A stretch of DNA of 64,000 bases from Apricaphanius iberus (lineage: Eukaryota; Chordata; Actinopteri; Cyprinodontiformes; Aphaniidae), in assembly GCA_028564705.1 (NCBI GenBank), contig JAPXFQ010001958.1, positions 744,001 to 808,000 of the forward strand, written 5' to 3'. The notes below the pieces were generated by a model. It did not search any database and was not told where the DNA came from. It saw only the letters and a list, made by a program, of their open reading frames with translations. How positions within the stretch are numbered: position 1 is the first letter of the stretch; each line of letters starts with the position of its first letter. This document shows, piece after piece, positions 21,766 to 33,166 of the stretch. The translations under genes were made by a program, and so were the position numbers.

Positions 21766-23720
21766 TGAATGGTGCTGACCATACAATGGAATGCTAGAAG
21801 TTTGATAGCTAATGGACAAGAGTTAAAAAGATATATAGATTAGATAAACCAGATATTATATTAGACTTTAAATTATTTCCATATACAATAATTAGATGTG
21901 ATAGAGAAAATGGTATTGGAGGAGGATGTGCTACTTTTATTAATAATAGTACGAATTATAGAATAATTAAAATAGGAAAAGAAGAAGAATACATAGGAAT
22001 AGAAGTTTATATAAATAAGAAGTTATATATAGTTAATTATTAGAATCCATGCAAGAAATTAGATATTAATAATCTTAAATTAATTATAGAAGGTAATTAT
22101 AAGCATGTGGTATTATGTGGAGATTTCAATTCTCATAACAAATTGTGGAGAGGAAATAAAGTAGATAAGAATGGTGAGATCATTGAGGAATCAATAGATA
22201 CTATGAATTTAGTATGTTTAAACGATGGCAGAGGGACAAGGATAAATATAAATACAGGTAAAAGTACGGCTTTATATTTCACTCTGGTATCAAATGAAAT
22301 ATCAGGAAAATGTAATTGGGGCATTCAGGAAAATAATTTTGGGAGTGATCATTATATAATTTTCACAAAAATTTGTGAGGATAAAGAAATACATGAGGAA
22401 AAAAGAGAAGGAAGTTTGGTATTTAAAAAAGCAAATTGGTATAAATTTAGAAATATATGTGAAAAAGAACATGGTAGGATAAATATGGAGGAAGATATAG
22501 AAACAGTGGAACAAACATTTAGGAAAGTAATAATTGAAGCAGCAGAAATAACTATTCCTAAAAGTAAAGGAACCTTGAAAAAGAAGAATGTTCCTTGGTG
22601 GAATGAGCAATGTGAAATAAAAGAAATAAAAGCATGAAAGTGTTAAAAAAGACACATAATTTTGATAGTTTATAAAAATATAAAAGGTTACAAGCTGAAG
22701 CAAGGAGAGTAATTAAAAGAGCAAAAAGAGAAAATTGGAGGGGGTTTTGTGATAAAATAGGGAGAACATCAATAAGTGAGGTATGGGGAATAATAAGAAA
22801 AATGAAAGGAGTGGATAGAGAATTTAAATATCCAGTAATTAAAATAGGAGAAGATGTAGCTATTAAAAAATGAAAAAAAAGCAGAAATGTTAGCTCAAAC
22901 ATTTATTAGAATTAACAGTAATACTAATTTGTCAGAAGAAAGATGGAGAGGAAGAGAAGAGTCTAGAAAGGAAAATAATGTGGAATTTGATGGAGGAAAA
23001 AGACTAACAACAATAGAAATGCCATTTACATTATTTGAATTAGAGCATGCAATGGGGAGAACTAAAATAACGTCTCCTGGCAAAGATAATATAAATTATG
23101 AGATGCTTAAACATTTAGGGGATAAAATGAAGGCAACATTATTAGGAATATATCATAACATCTGGGAAAGAGGGCATTTACCAAAAAATTGGAAAGAGGC
23201 AACAATAATTTCAATAATTAAACCCAGGAAAGATCCAAGTAATCCAGAGAACTATATGCCAATAGCACTGACATCTCATATAGGGAAATTAATGGAAAGA
23301 ATGATAACAGATAGATTAAATTATTATTTAGAAAGTAGGAAATTGATAAGAAAATACCAAAATTGATTTAGGAAAGGTAGAGGAACAATGGATGCAGTAG
23401 TAAGTTTGGAAAATGAAATTAGGAAAGCACAAAACAAGGAGGGTTTATTGATGAAGTTAAAAATATTAGGGTTTGAAGGAAAAATAAATAATTGGATAAA
23501 GGATTTTTTTTTATAGATATATTCAAGTAAAAATAGGAAATAAAATATCAAAGAATTATAAAGTAGATAACGGGACACCACAAGGAAGTCTGATCAGTCC
23601 AGTTCTTTTTTCTATCATGATCAATGATGTATTTAAAGATATAGGATATGATATTGGGAAAGCATTGTTTGCAGATGATGGAATAATATGGAAAAGGGGA
23701 AGAAACATCAAATACTTGTA
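21766..23720 (+). pseudogene. LINE ORF2: endonuclease and partial reverse transcriptase
   Basis: The endonuclease domain starts around 21770 (LTIQWNARSLIANGQ), has CGDFNSHNKLWRGN near 22115-22160 and GSDHYIIF near 22340, all typical of AP-endonuclease-like LINE domains. The RT begins at about 23040 with LEHAMGRTKITSPGKDNINY, PENYMPIALTSHIGKLMERM and FRKGRGTMDAVV. It then jumps from KAQNKEG to LLMKLKILGFEGKI, so the palm segment with the first catalytic Asp is deleted. It resumes with GTPQGSLISPVLFSIMINDV and FADDG near 23665. Stops and frame shifts make it non-functional. Confidence 0.75.
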
Positions 23721-23819
23721 GAAAAAAAGAACAGGTGTTACACCATTTTCTTCGACCATCATATTCTGTGACTATGAGGGGCAAAGTTTTGTTCACACAT
23801 CCATAGGTCACTAATTGTG

Positions 23820-24350
23820 GAGTTGCTCTGCTGTTTTGTTTTGCGCATGCATTGGGGTCCAGATGGCACCTGCCAACTCCGGCTCTACAACAAGGTTTTA
23901 ATTATTTTTAACTGTTTGTTTTTTAAATCTTTCCTTATGACTAGTTTTAACCGTTTTTAGCTTTTAGCAAGTTATCTTTTATCGGACGCGTTTTTAATCA
24001 GAGCTCGGACTGCTGCAACCATCATCATGCATCCACTCACCCGTAGCTCTGGGTGTGATGGTTGTGTCAGGCTAACAAAGAAAATCTTGGAACTGGAGCA
24101 GAGGATTTGTACTTTACACTTAATCCAGGACCACGAGCTCAACGTAGACATCATCTTCGGCCGGACCTTCGCTGCTCCCACCAGTGCCAAGCTGGCCGAC
24201 ACAATCCCCTGCCAACCCGGTGAAGCTGCGGAGGGGGACTCCATCGCTGGGTCTCCAGGCAGACTTGGACAGATGAGCGCCGGTGAAGGTATAACAACTA
24301 CAGCAAAGGAGTAGCACTGGTTCCAGCAGGGGGGTAAACCAAAAGACCCC
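23820..24350 (+). mobile_element. 5' part of an esterase-type LINE (L2/Rex1-like), up to the BEL insertion
   Basis: A LINE-like 5' UTR (GCGCATGCATTGGGGTCCAG) leads into an ORF1 start at 24027 (MHPLTRSSGCDGCVRLTKKI then LELEQRI, probably a coiled-coil start). The ORF1 text continues after the BEL element at 30512 (GGCGG, SLGDDFPP). The element is therefore interrupted at 24350/30512. Confidence 0.6.
24027..24314 (+). pseudogene. LINE ORF1 N-terminal part
   Basis: It encodes a 95-residue stretch with a heptad-like LTKKILELEQRICTLHLIQD near residues 18-37, a likely coiled coil for ORF1 oligomerisation. It ends at a stop shortly before the BEL LTR. Separated ORF1 pieces lie at 30544-30870 and 32029-32496. 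Confidence 0.55.
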
Positions 24351-24752
24351 TATTGCAGCTTAATCGAACTGCTTCAGAAAAAAAAGGATGACGAGACTCT
24401 GGTTTGCTGTTTAACTCCACTTTAGTAACAATAAATGGAAACGCAGTTTACAGAGGGAAAAAACGCTCATACAACTTCACTCTTTTTTTTCCGTAACATT
24501 ACGCACCAAGAGACTTCCTGCTCTCAAGGAGTCATGGGTAATGAAGTTCTTATTGTTTATACAAGGAACTGAGCATATTAAACTTATACTGAAGTCTAAA
24601 ATAAGTTTTCTCAACTCTAATTCTAGGACAAATGAATGAATCTGTCCCTTTAAACATTTTAACTGAACATTGCATTGAATTAACTCATTAACACTTATCT
24701 ATTTATTTAACAACACTAATATAAATCCTTTCCCATCAAATAAGTCACAACA
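24351..24752 (-). repeat. BEL/Pao 3' LTR (402 bp)
   Basis: On the - strand it begins TGTTGTGACTTATTTGATGG and ends AAGCTGCAATA. It is nearly identical to 30108-30511; differences include an indel in the ATGACGAGACTC region and a few substitutions. Confidence 0.93.
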
Positions 24753-24764
24753 TCCTCCCCGCCG
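24753..24764 (-). promoter_or_regulatory. BEL/Pao polypurine tract
   Basis: The - strand sequence CGGCGGGGAGGA lies directly before the 3' LTR, the expected site for priming plus-strand DNA synthesis. Confidence 0.75.
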
Positions 24765-24780
24765 ATGAACTATAGTTCAT

Positions 24781-25803
24781 CTAAAATTCCAAAGGATACA
24801 ACAGTTGTATAGGTCTTCTCAATACAGTCCCAGTGCTGGTGCGAACAGCACATGAACGCACAAGACTGTCACGGCCTGGAAACAGTTCATCGATTCTTCC
24901 TAGCTTCCAGGACTGCCTTGGAGTATTGTCCTCTCCTATGAGTACCACATCCCCGACCTTTAGCACTGAGGGCTGTGGTGTCTCCCAGCGATGGGCTGAG
25001 TTTAAATCCAACAGATATTCTCTTCGCCAGCTGTTCCAGAAGGTAGTCGTTAGTCTCTGTCGGTATCTCCATCTCCGGGTTATTTCCTCCCTTTTGACAG
25101 TTGGATGAAGAATGTCTGCTGGGAATGATTTGGGTGGCAGACAAGTGAGTCTCTGGCCCACTAAGAAGTGAGCGGGTGTCAAAGGCTGTGGCTCATTAAT
25201 GTCATTGTGCACGTAGGTGAGGGGTCGTAAGTTTATTACAGCCTCAGCTTCAGACAGTATTGTGCACATTTCTTCAAAATTAAGTTTTGCTCTCCCTAGC
25301 ACTCTCCTTAGGACGGTTTTGACTGAACGCACAAGACGCTCCCAGAATCCCCCCCACCAGGCAGCTCTCTCTGCTATGAATCGCCAAGATATGCCCCTTT
25401 CTGAAAAGAACTCTTGCAGCTGAGGGTCTTTGATGCTTTGCCACAGCTCCTTTAAATCCTGATCAGCTCTCTTAAAGATTCTGGCATTATCAGAGTAGAC
25501 CACCTTGCACAATCCTCTTCTTGAAATGAATCTTTTTAGTGCCAGCAGGAAGTTTTCGGTAGACTGATCAGAGACGAGTTCTAATTGAACAGCTCTTGTT
25601 ACTGCACAGGTAAACAAAGCTACATAAGATTTCCTCATAGAGTGCTGCTCCTTCACATAGAGCGGTCCAGCAAAGTCCACCCCTGTAATCTCAAATGGCG
25701 GCGACTCGCTAATCCTGTCTTTTGGGAGTAGGACAGTGGTCTGCTGTCCAGCCTTTGCTCTGAATTTTTTGCAAAGTGTGCACCCCGATACCACTCTGCG
25801 CAC
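24781..25803 (-). pseudogene. BEL/Pao integrase and C-terminal domain
   Basis: A 340-codon frame. The part of the zinc-binding region with CTLCKKF comes first, then the catalytic core with GVDFAGPLY (first Asp), VYSDNARIF (second Asp) and WWGGFWERLVR (Glu), then the BEL-type C-terminal region (RRWRYRQ, LKVGDVVLIGEDNTPRQSWK then LGRI). It would insert the element DNA. The frame is open but separated from the upstream pol frame by a frame shift and deletion around 25804-25875, so its first Met is not a real start. Confidence 0.9.
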
Positions 25804-25874
25804 CAGTTGTCTTGCTCTTAAAACCCAATATCTTTATCTGACTTGTACTAAAGTGTCTCTCACTCCTGCATGCA

Positions 25875-26243
25875 TTATCTTCTCATGTTGATACCGAACC
25901 AACATTTCTGTGTACTTGTTGTTAGTTTCTCTCTGTAGGTGAAATCAGAGTGTTGCAGCCTACCTCCTACACTGAGCAGCTCATCTTCATCCAGAAAGGG
26001 CTTTAGATCTCGTATTTTTGAATCAGAGTTGAGGTCCTTTCCTGCTTTGAGAAGGTTGATCTCCTGGCAGAAGCTCTGACTTTGAGTTATCTTGATCAGG
26101 TAGTTTTCTGCTCTTTGCAACTCCTCAGCTGTCAGTTCACCACGCACCTTTGTACTGCTAAGTGTGTTGGTTATGAATCTCATTATCCAGGCTGTCACTC
26201 TGAAGACTGTTTTCAGGTTACTATACCTTTCCAAGCATAACAA
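25875..26243 (-). pseudogene. BEL/Pao pol segment between RNase H and integrase
   Basis: It contains ERYSNLKTVFRVTAWIMRFI and LKPFLDEDELLSVGGRL, the linker before the integrase zinc region in BEL/Pao pol. It is in the same frame as the RT frame but separated from it by one TAG (26256-26258), so a nonsense change split the gene here. Confidence 0.8.
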
Positions 26244-26255
26244 CGGCGTGAGCTG

Positions 26256-27920
26256 CTATATATCTTGCTGAATGAGCTGCACAGTGATCTGGTACTTAAA
26301 TCTGAGCTCAGAGTTCACTTCACTGTCCAATACATTGTCCAGCATCCTTTCTGAATGATCATGTAACATCAGAAGATGAGGTCCATCCCACCATAGTGTG
26401 CTCTGCTTTAGATCTTGTACGCTTAGTCCTCTGGTGGGAAGATCTGCTGGATTCATCTTCCCCTGGCAATTGGACCAGGACTTTGGATCAGTCAGAGATT
26501 GAATTTCCATGACCCTGTTTGCCACAAATGGTTTCCATTTCTGAGTAGAGCTGCATATCCAGTGCTGTGCTATCATCGAGCCTGTCCAAAGTCTGACTTG
26601 GGTCTGATTTAGCTGCAGCGATTTCATGAGGGTGTTTCCTAGTCTAGCTCCTATAACTGCTCCCATCAGCTCCAGGCGTGGGAGTGTCATTCTTTTTAAT
26701 GGAGCCACTCTGGAATTGGATGCAACTAGGCTTGTTGTTATTTCTCCCTCCTCAGTTTTGCCCTGCAGATATGCAACTGCACTGTAAGCGCTTTCAATTG
26801 AGTCACAAAACACATGCAGCTTTGAGATGTGACTGTTCTGGGGCTGCACATCTGTGTTGTACCACCTTGAGATGTACAGCTCGTGTAGCTGAGGAAGCTC
26901 TGAGCACCACTGTTGCCATTTCTTTGTGAGATGAGGTGGCAGTTCTTCATCCCAACTCAGTCCTCTCTCCCACATTTCCTGGAACAGACATTTTATTCTG
27001 ACAGTGAAGGGGGTCAAGAACCCAAGAGGGTCAAATAATCTAGCAGATGATTGAAGGACGCTTCTTTTTGTGTTCTCCCTTTGTTTGAGGATCGTGAGCA
27101 AGCCTTTGGGGTCAAACACAAAGTCATCAGTGGTTGGTCTCCACACTAAACCCAAAACTTTCAGAACTGATCCGTGGGCTTCATGCTCATCAGTGCAGCC
27201 CATCTGGCTTTCCTGCCATTTTTCCTTTAGCTCGGGAGAGTTTGTCATCCATTTACAGAGATCCATACCAGCAGCTGCCATGATGCTCTTCGCTGTCAGT
27301 GTCAGTGAATGAGCTTCTGAGACGTCCTGTGTACTTGCAATAAAGTCATCCACGTACAACGAGGCTCTGATGGTTTCCACCACTTGTGGGTAATCTGACT
27401 CATACCGTTTCAGATGTTTTCTTACGGTGGCTGCCAGTAGGAATGGGCTGGGGGAGGCGCCGAACACAACCCGTGTCATTCTTAACATGTGTGGTTTCTC
27501 ATACTTCTCTTCAGCTGGCGAGCTGGTGAACCACAGAAATCTGACTGCATCTCGGTCTCTTTCTTTGAGTGATACCTGCAGAAAGGCTTTCTTTATATCC
27601 GCCATAAATGCAGTTTTGTGGAGTCTGAATCTTATCAAAACACTCAGCAGATCTGGGTTCAGATTGGGTCCTTTCAGAAGGCAGTCATTAAGAGAGGGAC
27701 TTCCATCTTCATGGGATGAAGCGTCGAAAACAACACGCAGTTTGGTCGTTGCTTTATCTTCTCTCAGTACAGCATGATGAGGTAAATAATATATGCGGTT
27801 GTCTGGTGATGCTCTATTGTCTCCAGTGACATCCTCAGCCATTCCTTCATTTAAGTAATCCTGCACCACATCATTATATCTGCTGTAGACTATTTTAAGT
27901 TTCCCCTTTAGTCCCTCCAA
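26256..27920 (-). pseudogene. BEL/Pao reverse transcriptase and RNase H
   Basis: This 554-codon frame holds the Pao-type RT: YYLPHHAVLRE, LRVVFDASS, FMADIKKAFLQVSL (first catalytic Asp, about residues 105-118), FGASPSPFLLAATVRKHL, and LYVDDF (YVDD active site, about residue 188). RNase H-like text LHVFCDSIESAYSAVAYLQG follows at about 375. It copies element RNA into DNA. It lies in frame with the upstream protease frame, from which a TAG at 27972-27974 separates it, and is cut off downstream by another TAG. Confidence 0.92.
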
Positions 27921-27971
27921 CCTTTTCCTTGCGAGGCAGTAATTGTTCTGAAGAGGAGGATGGTCTTGTTG

Positions 27972-28886
27972 CTATGGCAGCTCTACTTGATAACGCCCAT
28001 CTTTGTAAATGGAGGTTTCCTCAAAACGCTGAAGAGCTTCTTCATCCTCCAGACTTTCAGTCTTTTCCCCTGTGATGCCAAGTGACTCAAGTTCCCAGAA
28101 TGCTTGCAACTGTTTGTCAAGTTGTACTGTTTCACTAAGATGAATATGCATGCAGGTTGTCTCTGTCATGCTGGAGAGTGATACTGGACCTTGAACTGCC
28201 CATCCAAAGGTGCTCTCTAATGCAACCAGGCTCTCGGTCAGTCTCTCTACTCGCCCTGTTACTATTTGCCAGTAGTAGTCAGAGCCAATCAGCAGAGAAA
28301 GTTCAAGTTTGTCTTCTCCAGGAAAATCTGCAAGCGGCAGACCTCCTCTTCTAATTTCTTTCTGTATATGACCAGGAACCTGCATCACAGCTGTGCATAC
28401 TTGAGGCGTCACAACTGCTTCTATTTCAATACTGTGGCCCTTATTCCAAATGTTCTCCGGGCAGAGTTTAACTATGTTGCGTTTCACAGTTGACGGGGCT
28501 GGGGAGCCAAAGGTGTGAAGGTTAAACGTGCCTTGTCCGATTACAGGTAGCTTGAGGATTTTCACAACATTCTCATGCACAAAGCTTCCCTGGCTGCCTC
28601 CATCCAGCAAACAACGCACTATTTGTCGACCTGCATGGCCAGATACCCATGCCCTGGCAGTTTGCAGAAGCACCGTGTTTTCACTGTTGGGTTTACTCTT
28701 ATCTACTTGTGGAATGACTGATGAGATGACAGTGTCTGTATTTTCGGGCATTGATGGTATTTGTGAGTCATTTCCTTCACAAACAGCAATATGATGCCCT
28801 ACGCCACACGAGGCACATGTTACTCCCTTTACTCTGCAGAATCTGGCAATATGCTTTGGACCCAAGCATATGAAACACCTGCCCAT
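27972..28886 (-). pseudogene. BEL/Pao gag zinc knuckles and aspartic protease
   Basis: Knuckle-like CFICLGPKHIARFC and CASCGVGHHIAVC at the start are followed by the protease with CLLDGGSQGSFV (D-G-G active site, about residues 93-104). It ends in TAG where this family usually has Trp before a QDHPP-like stretch. The true start is upstream: the Lys-rich text before the first Met belongs to gag in another frame. Confidence 0.85.
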
Positions 28887-28953
28887 CTTCTTCAGCTTCT
28901 CCTTACGTGCAGCAGTATTGTGATCTGGACATTTTTCGGGTTTATGGTCAGCA

Positions 28954-30104
28954 CTAGAGTAGACAGTTGTGTGTCTTCTGGCTAGCTGTATGAAGTGCAG
29001 CTGCAGATGTCATGTTTGGTTTCTTTAGTTTCATGTCACTTGCAATACTTGGCTTGTTGAAAGTCCTGTGAGACTGATGACTCTCTCTTTGGTTATATGA
29101 TCTTGTCATTTGCAAGGCTCTTTCTCTGCTCTGAACCTCCTTCTGGAGAAACTTAAGTACATCAGGCACTTTCCATTTGTCGTCTTCTCCCCTCTGGCGG
29201 CTGTATTCTAAAGCCATGTCCTCTGGCATCATCTGGAGAAGTATGGGGCATAACATGCTTCCGTAACTGTCTGAAACCACTCCCATAGACTCCAGGCTCC
29301 TAATTTGAATTTCACATTCATCATAAAGATGTCGTAATGCCATCACATCAGAGGATTTCTTTACAGGGGTGAGATACAGAAGCTTTGACATGTGGGCATT
29401 TACAATGAGATCCTTCCTTCCAAATCTGTTTTGGTATATGTTGACAGCAGCATCATAATTAACATCTGACAACGTGAGGCCTGCTACTGCCTTTGCTGCT
29501 GAGCCTGTAAGATACGTTTTCAGGTACGTGAATTTCTCTCTTTTGCAAAGGGGAAGGGTTGCTATGAATTGCAGTCTCATACTGACTCCAAAACTCTTGC
29601 CATGAGCTTACATCGCCATTAAATTTGTCAATCACAAAGCTTTGGCAACTTGACTGAAGGGCTGCTCTGCAGGGATGCAGCTGAAATTGCACTTGCGTCA
29701 CTTATACGAGGAGGTGGATGATTGTCATTACTCACATTCTCCCGTGTCCTGAGCATGTGGTGTGCTTGCGTTTTCGTTCCGATAATACGGTCTATATATT
29801 CCTCCGCGAGTTCAACCTCTGCCTCCATATCCTGCAGTGAAGTGTTTTCCTCCATTTCCCGGTCCAACTCCCGCAAACTGTCCTCCTTAGCCGTTAGCAC
29901 AGCCAGCATCTCCCGCACACGGCTTAAATCCGGATCATCTTTCGATATTTCCACATCGATCTGATTCAGCAATCTCGTTGTAGAACTCCGGATTGTCCGA
30001 CTTTTACGTTTCACCTTTTCAATGTGTTCTCCGGCGTCCAGTTTCCCTTCGTAGTCTCGTTCTTCCCCTTTAGCCATCTCAATAATCCTGGGTTTCGGCA
30101 CCAA
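28954..30104 (-). pseudogene. BEL/Pao gag (DUF1759-type), frame-shifted
   Basis: The gag starts at 30104 or 30077 (MVPKPRIIEMAKGEER; the second Met is also possible). It has a charged coiled-coil-like region (VREMLAVLTAKEDSLRELDR) and then, over two frame shifts around 29570-29640, the conserved capsid-like block with FNGDVSSWQEFWSQY, KFTYLKTYLTGSAAKAVAGL, and MALRHLYDECEIQIRSL. Such gag proteins form the virus-like particle core. It is broken and ends before the zinc-knuckle frame at 28886. Confidence 0.85.
30090..30103 (-). promoter_or_regulatory. BEL/Pao primer-binding site
   Basis: TGGTGCCGAAACCC on the - strand lies 4 nt inside the 5' LTR end and matches the 3' end type of tRNA used by many BEL/Pao elements. 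The tRNA identity was not checked. Confidence 0.75.
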
Positions 30105-30107
30105 AAA

Positions 30108-30511
30108 TATTGCAGCTTAATCGAACTGCTTCAGAAAAAAAAAGGATGAGACGAGACTCTGGTTTGCCGTTTAACTCCACTTTAGTAACAATAAATGGAA
30201 ACGCAGGTTACAGAGGGAAAAAACGCTCATACAACTTCACTCTTTTTTTTCGTAACATTACGCACCAAGACACTTCCTGCTCTCAAGGACTCATGGGTAA
30301 TGAAGTTCTTATTGTTTATACAAGGAACTGAGCATATTAAACTTATACTGAAGTCTGAAATACATTTTCTCAACTCTAATTCTAGGACAAATGAATGAAT
30401 CTGTCCCTTTAAACATTTTAACTGAACATTGCATTGAATTAACTCATTAACAGTTATCTATTTATTTAACAACACTAATATAAATCCTTTCCCATCAAAT
30501 AAGTCACAACA
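30108..30511 (-). repeat. BEL/Pao 5' LTR (404 bp)
   Basis: The partner of 24351-24752. It carries AATAAA-like and T-rich promoter-like sequence on the - strand. Its right end CACAACA is followed by the C run of the target. Confidence 0.93.
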
Positions 30512-30935
30512 CCCCCCTTAGCTCCACTTCGGTAAACCAGGGCGTGTTCGGGCCTGGTTGCGGTGGGGGCGCCAGGAGCAGCTGCCAACGTTCTCCTCCA
30601 CCCGGCTTTCCACTGTTGAACCGTTTCAGTTCCCTGGGGGACGACTTTCCTCCTCGGACCATCCCTCCGACTGTGCCAAAGACCAGCAGCTCCGCAGGAC
30701 CGCCGCCCATCCCCTCCCAGCAGCTAGAACAGCAGTCGGACTCCGGCAACCACCCACATCACGCCAAACCGAGGAATACGGCCGGGACCCGCCAAGGTGT
30801 GCTGCATTACACCCCTAATCCAGGGAACGAGCCCTTGGCGCCTACTAAACATTGCTGCAGTCCTGTGTAAGCCAAGCTGGCCAGCATCCAGCAGGTCCTG
30901 GACACAGAGGAACCATCCACCCAGCACTCTCATCG
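30512..30935 (+). pseudogene. LINE ORF1, middle part (continuation after the BEL insertion)
   Basis: An open + strand frame (30544-30870) with NRFSSLGDDFPP and a Pro-rich stretch fits the low-complexity middle of esterase-type ORF1 proteins. It then runs into STQHSHR and is cut at about 30935 by an inverted LINE 3' end. Confidence 0.5.
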
Positions 30936-32046
30936 CATTCAATTAAATTATTTTTTATTTATATAGCGCCAATTCACAACAAATGTCATCTCAAGGCACT
31001 TTACAACAAAAGTCATTTCAATACAATTATACAAACTTTCCAATCAGTTAAAAGCTTTTTATGTAAGGAATCTCAGCAGATTGCGATGAGTGTGAGGTTG
31101 TGCGCGGATCATGCAGACTCCAACCTCAACTATTCCTCAGCAATCCCTCATACTGAGCAAGCATTTAGCGCAGGTGGAGAGGTAAAACTCCCCTTTAACC
31201 GGAGGAAACCATCTAGCAGAACCTGGCTCAGCACCAGCGATCATCTGCCACGACCGTCTGGGGGTCTGAGAAGAAATAAGAGAGAAAGCATGGAGGATGC
31301 TCTGTGACTTTTAGCATCAATTGGACCGATGTTCCCCATCCAGCAGGGGACTTTATAGTTGAGCAGGATACCAGACCGTGTGGAGCTTCTATGGGGAGAA
31401 AAATACTGAGAGAAAACTGGGTTAACAATCACAATAACTGGATATTTGGAGAGTGGTAGAAGAAAAAAGTAGAGGAGAGAAGAAAAGTGGTCAGTCTGTT
31501 CTCCAACAGTCTAAACCTATAGCAGCATAACTATGAATAAAAAAATAAATGGCTCAGGATAACCTAAGCCACTAAGTATAAGCTTTATCAAAATGGAAGG
31601 TTTCGAGCCTAGTCTTGAAAACAGAGTATCTGCCTCACGGAGTAAAACTGGGAGCTGGTTCCACTAGAGAGAAGCCTGATAACTAAAAGATCTGCCTCCC
31701 ATTCTACTTTTAGAGATCCTAGGAACTACCAGTAGTGCTGCATGAGAACAAAGTGCTCTGTTAGGAACATAAGGAACAATCAGCTCTCTGATGTACGATG
31801 AAGCTTGATTATTAAGGTCTTTATAAGTAAGGAGGAGGATCTTAAACTATATTCTGGATTTGACAGGGAGCCAGTGGAGAGAAGCCAAAACAGGAGAAAT
31901 GTGATCTCTCTTTTTAATATTCATCAGAACTCTTGTTTTTGCGTTTTGGATCAACTAAAGGCTTTTAATTGCATTTTGTGGACTTCCTGATAATAAGGAA
32001 TTACAGTAGTCCAGCCTTGAAGTAACAAATGCATGGACTAGTTTCA
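30936..32046 (-). mobile_element. LINE 3' part (L2/Rex1-like), - strand, inserted in the LINE ORF1
   Basis: Starting from its AATTG-type tail at 30936, the - strand reads back through the 3' UTR (shared with 18366-18806) into the C-terminal ORF2 text: LDYCNSLLSG near 31990, DHISPVLASLHWLPV near 31880 and SKSRMGGRSFSYQ near 31690. It has in-frame stops. It is the 3' half of a LINE whose 5' half may be the piece at 34487-35212. Confidence 0.75.
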
Positions 32047-32496
32047 GGACATTTTATTATCTGGCATATTAGGATGAGAGGAGCTGTCACTGTTTGTTTT
32101 CCTGGAGCTACAGTAAAGGACATTTCCGAACAGATTCTGCGGTCTGAGCTCTTAAAGCAGGATTTTATTCATCTTTTGAATGTTTTAAAAGACAAAACTT
32201 TATCTATTTTTATTTCTGGCCCCACTCCCACCATCGTCAGAGGAATAAGTCGTTTCAGCAGGCTCCTATCTCTAAACAGCTGGCTTTCATCTGCCACCGT
32301 GATCCACAATATTGGTTTTATAGAAAATTTTAACATTTTCTGGGACAGGAGTCAATTGTTTGGGGAAGATGGACTACATTTAAACAGACAAGGCACACGC
32401 ATGCTGGCACTAAGCCTGGCATACCCTCCACCACCCCTGTCCACCACACTGGCCCCAACTGCTCCTGCCCTCCATGCCCCATCCACAACATCCTGA
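32029..32496 (+). pseudogene. LINE ORF1 C-terminal SGNH/GDSL-type esterase domain
   Basis: It contains GAVTVCFPGATV, FISGPTPTIVRGISRFSRLL, FIENFNIFWDRSQLF and GEDGLHLNRQGTRML. DGLH is the conserved Asp-x-x-His catalytic block of SGNH hydrolases, here in an L2/CR1-type ORF1. The N-terminal half with the catalytic Ser (GDS) is missing, removed or interrupted by the inverted LINE at 30936-32046, so this copy cannot be active. The first Met falls in the neighbouring insert and is not native. Confidence 0.7.
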
Positions 32497-33166
32497 TGTA
32501 CAGCTGGTACCTGTTCCTATAAACTCAATCCTGATTTTACCAGTAACTCACGTATCGGACTTGGACCTTGTTCCACTTCATTCATACCTGTTATTATCAG
32601 CAGAGAGCGAACAAAAAATCATAAACTAAAAAAATGCAGCCCAAATAATTTTCTATGGTTACTAAAAATCCCATCTTCAGTAAATCATACTGTCACTCTA
32701 TCTCCAAGCACTATTAATATGGTTCTCTTAAATGTTCGCTCTCTGCTGAATAAAACTTTTATAATAAATTATTTGATTTTAGACCATCTTCATTGTTTAT
32801 TTTTAACGGAGACATGGATGAGTGCAGATACCCCTGCTGTTCTTACAGAGGCCTCTCCACCTAATTTTAACTTTTCTTATCGAACGAGGAGTAACCAGAG
32901 GGGAGCTGCTTTTATAAGTTCATCAACTCTTTACGCCAAACCTGTTTTATTTGATAATTTTATTTGAATACACTGCCTCTGTTTTTAGCACTCCTCAGAT
33001 GTTATGTGTCACAGTTTATAGGCCACCGACAAGGAATACACTTTTTAATCAAGATTTTTTATCAATTTTACACAACTCTTATGAAAGGATAATTTTAGCT
33101 GTTGATTTTAATCTACATATAGATAATGTAGAATTAAATTTTTGTAAAAAGATAATTCAGTGCATG
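32047..33166 (+). mobile_element. LINE ORF1 esterase domain and ORF2 endonuclease start, + strand
   Basis: This is the third piece of the esterase-type LINE. It runs from the esterase core at 32047 into ORF2 at about 32700 and is interrupted at 33167 by an LTR-like block. Confidence 0.75.
32719..33166 (+). pseudogene. LINE ORF2 endonuclease domain, part 1
   Basis: LNVRSLLNKTFIINYL, FLTETWMSADTP and, after a frame shift at about 32955, LCVTVYRPPTRNTLF and VDFNLHIDN are the N-terminal blocks of the apurinic-type endonuclease. The domain resumes at 33775 after an LTR-like insertion. Confidence 0.75.

Larger units (their letters stand above)
20560..23720 (+). mobile_element. I/Nimb-like non-LTR retrotransposon, 3' truncated and broken
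   Basis: The order is ORF1 with CCHC knuckles, then ORF2 with an apurinic endonuclease domain and a reverse transcriptase up to the FADD motif. It uses A-rich codons unlike its neighbours. Frame breaks occur at many points, part of the RT is deleted near 23440, and the 3' end after 23720 is missing. The clade assignment rests on the gag-type ORF1 with knuckles and a SYADAAK end, and on the endonuclease style. The RNase H domain found in I-clade LINEs is not visible. Confidence 0.75.
24351..30511 (-). mobile_element. BEL/Pao LTR retrotransposon, full structure, ORFs broken
   Basis: A 6161 bp element on the - strand with LTRs at both ends, a primer-binding site, a polypurine tract and gag, protease, RT-RNase H and integrase domains in BEL/Pao order. 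No envelope frame is seen. It sits inside ORF1 of an esterase-type LINE; the flanks are C runs (ACCCC on the left, CCCCC on the right), compatible with a 4-5 bp TSD. The LTRs differ at roughly ten positions, so it is fairly young, yet gag-pol has at least two in-frame stops and several frame shifts. Confidence 0.93.

Noticed and set aside
26678..28985. + strand frames opposite the BEL pol genes
   Set aside because: They are shadows of the - strand coding frames, with no domains.
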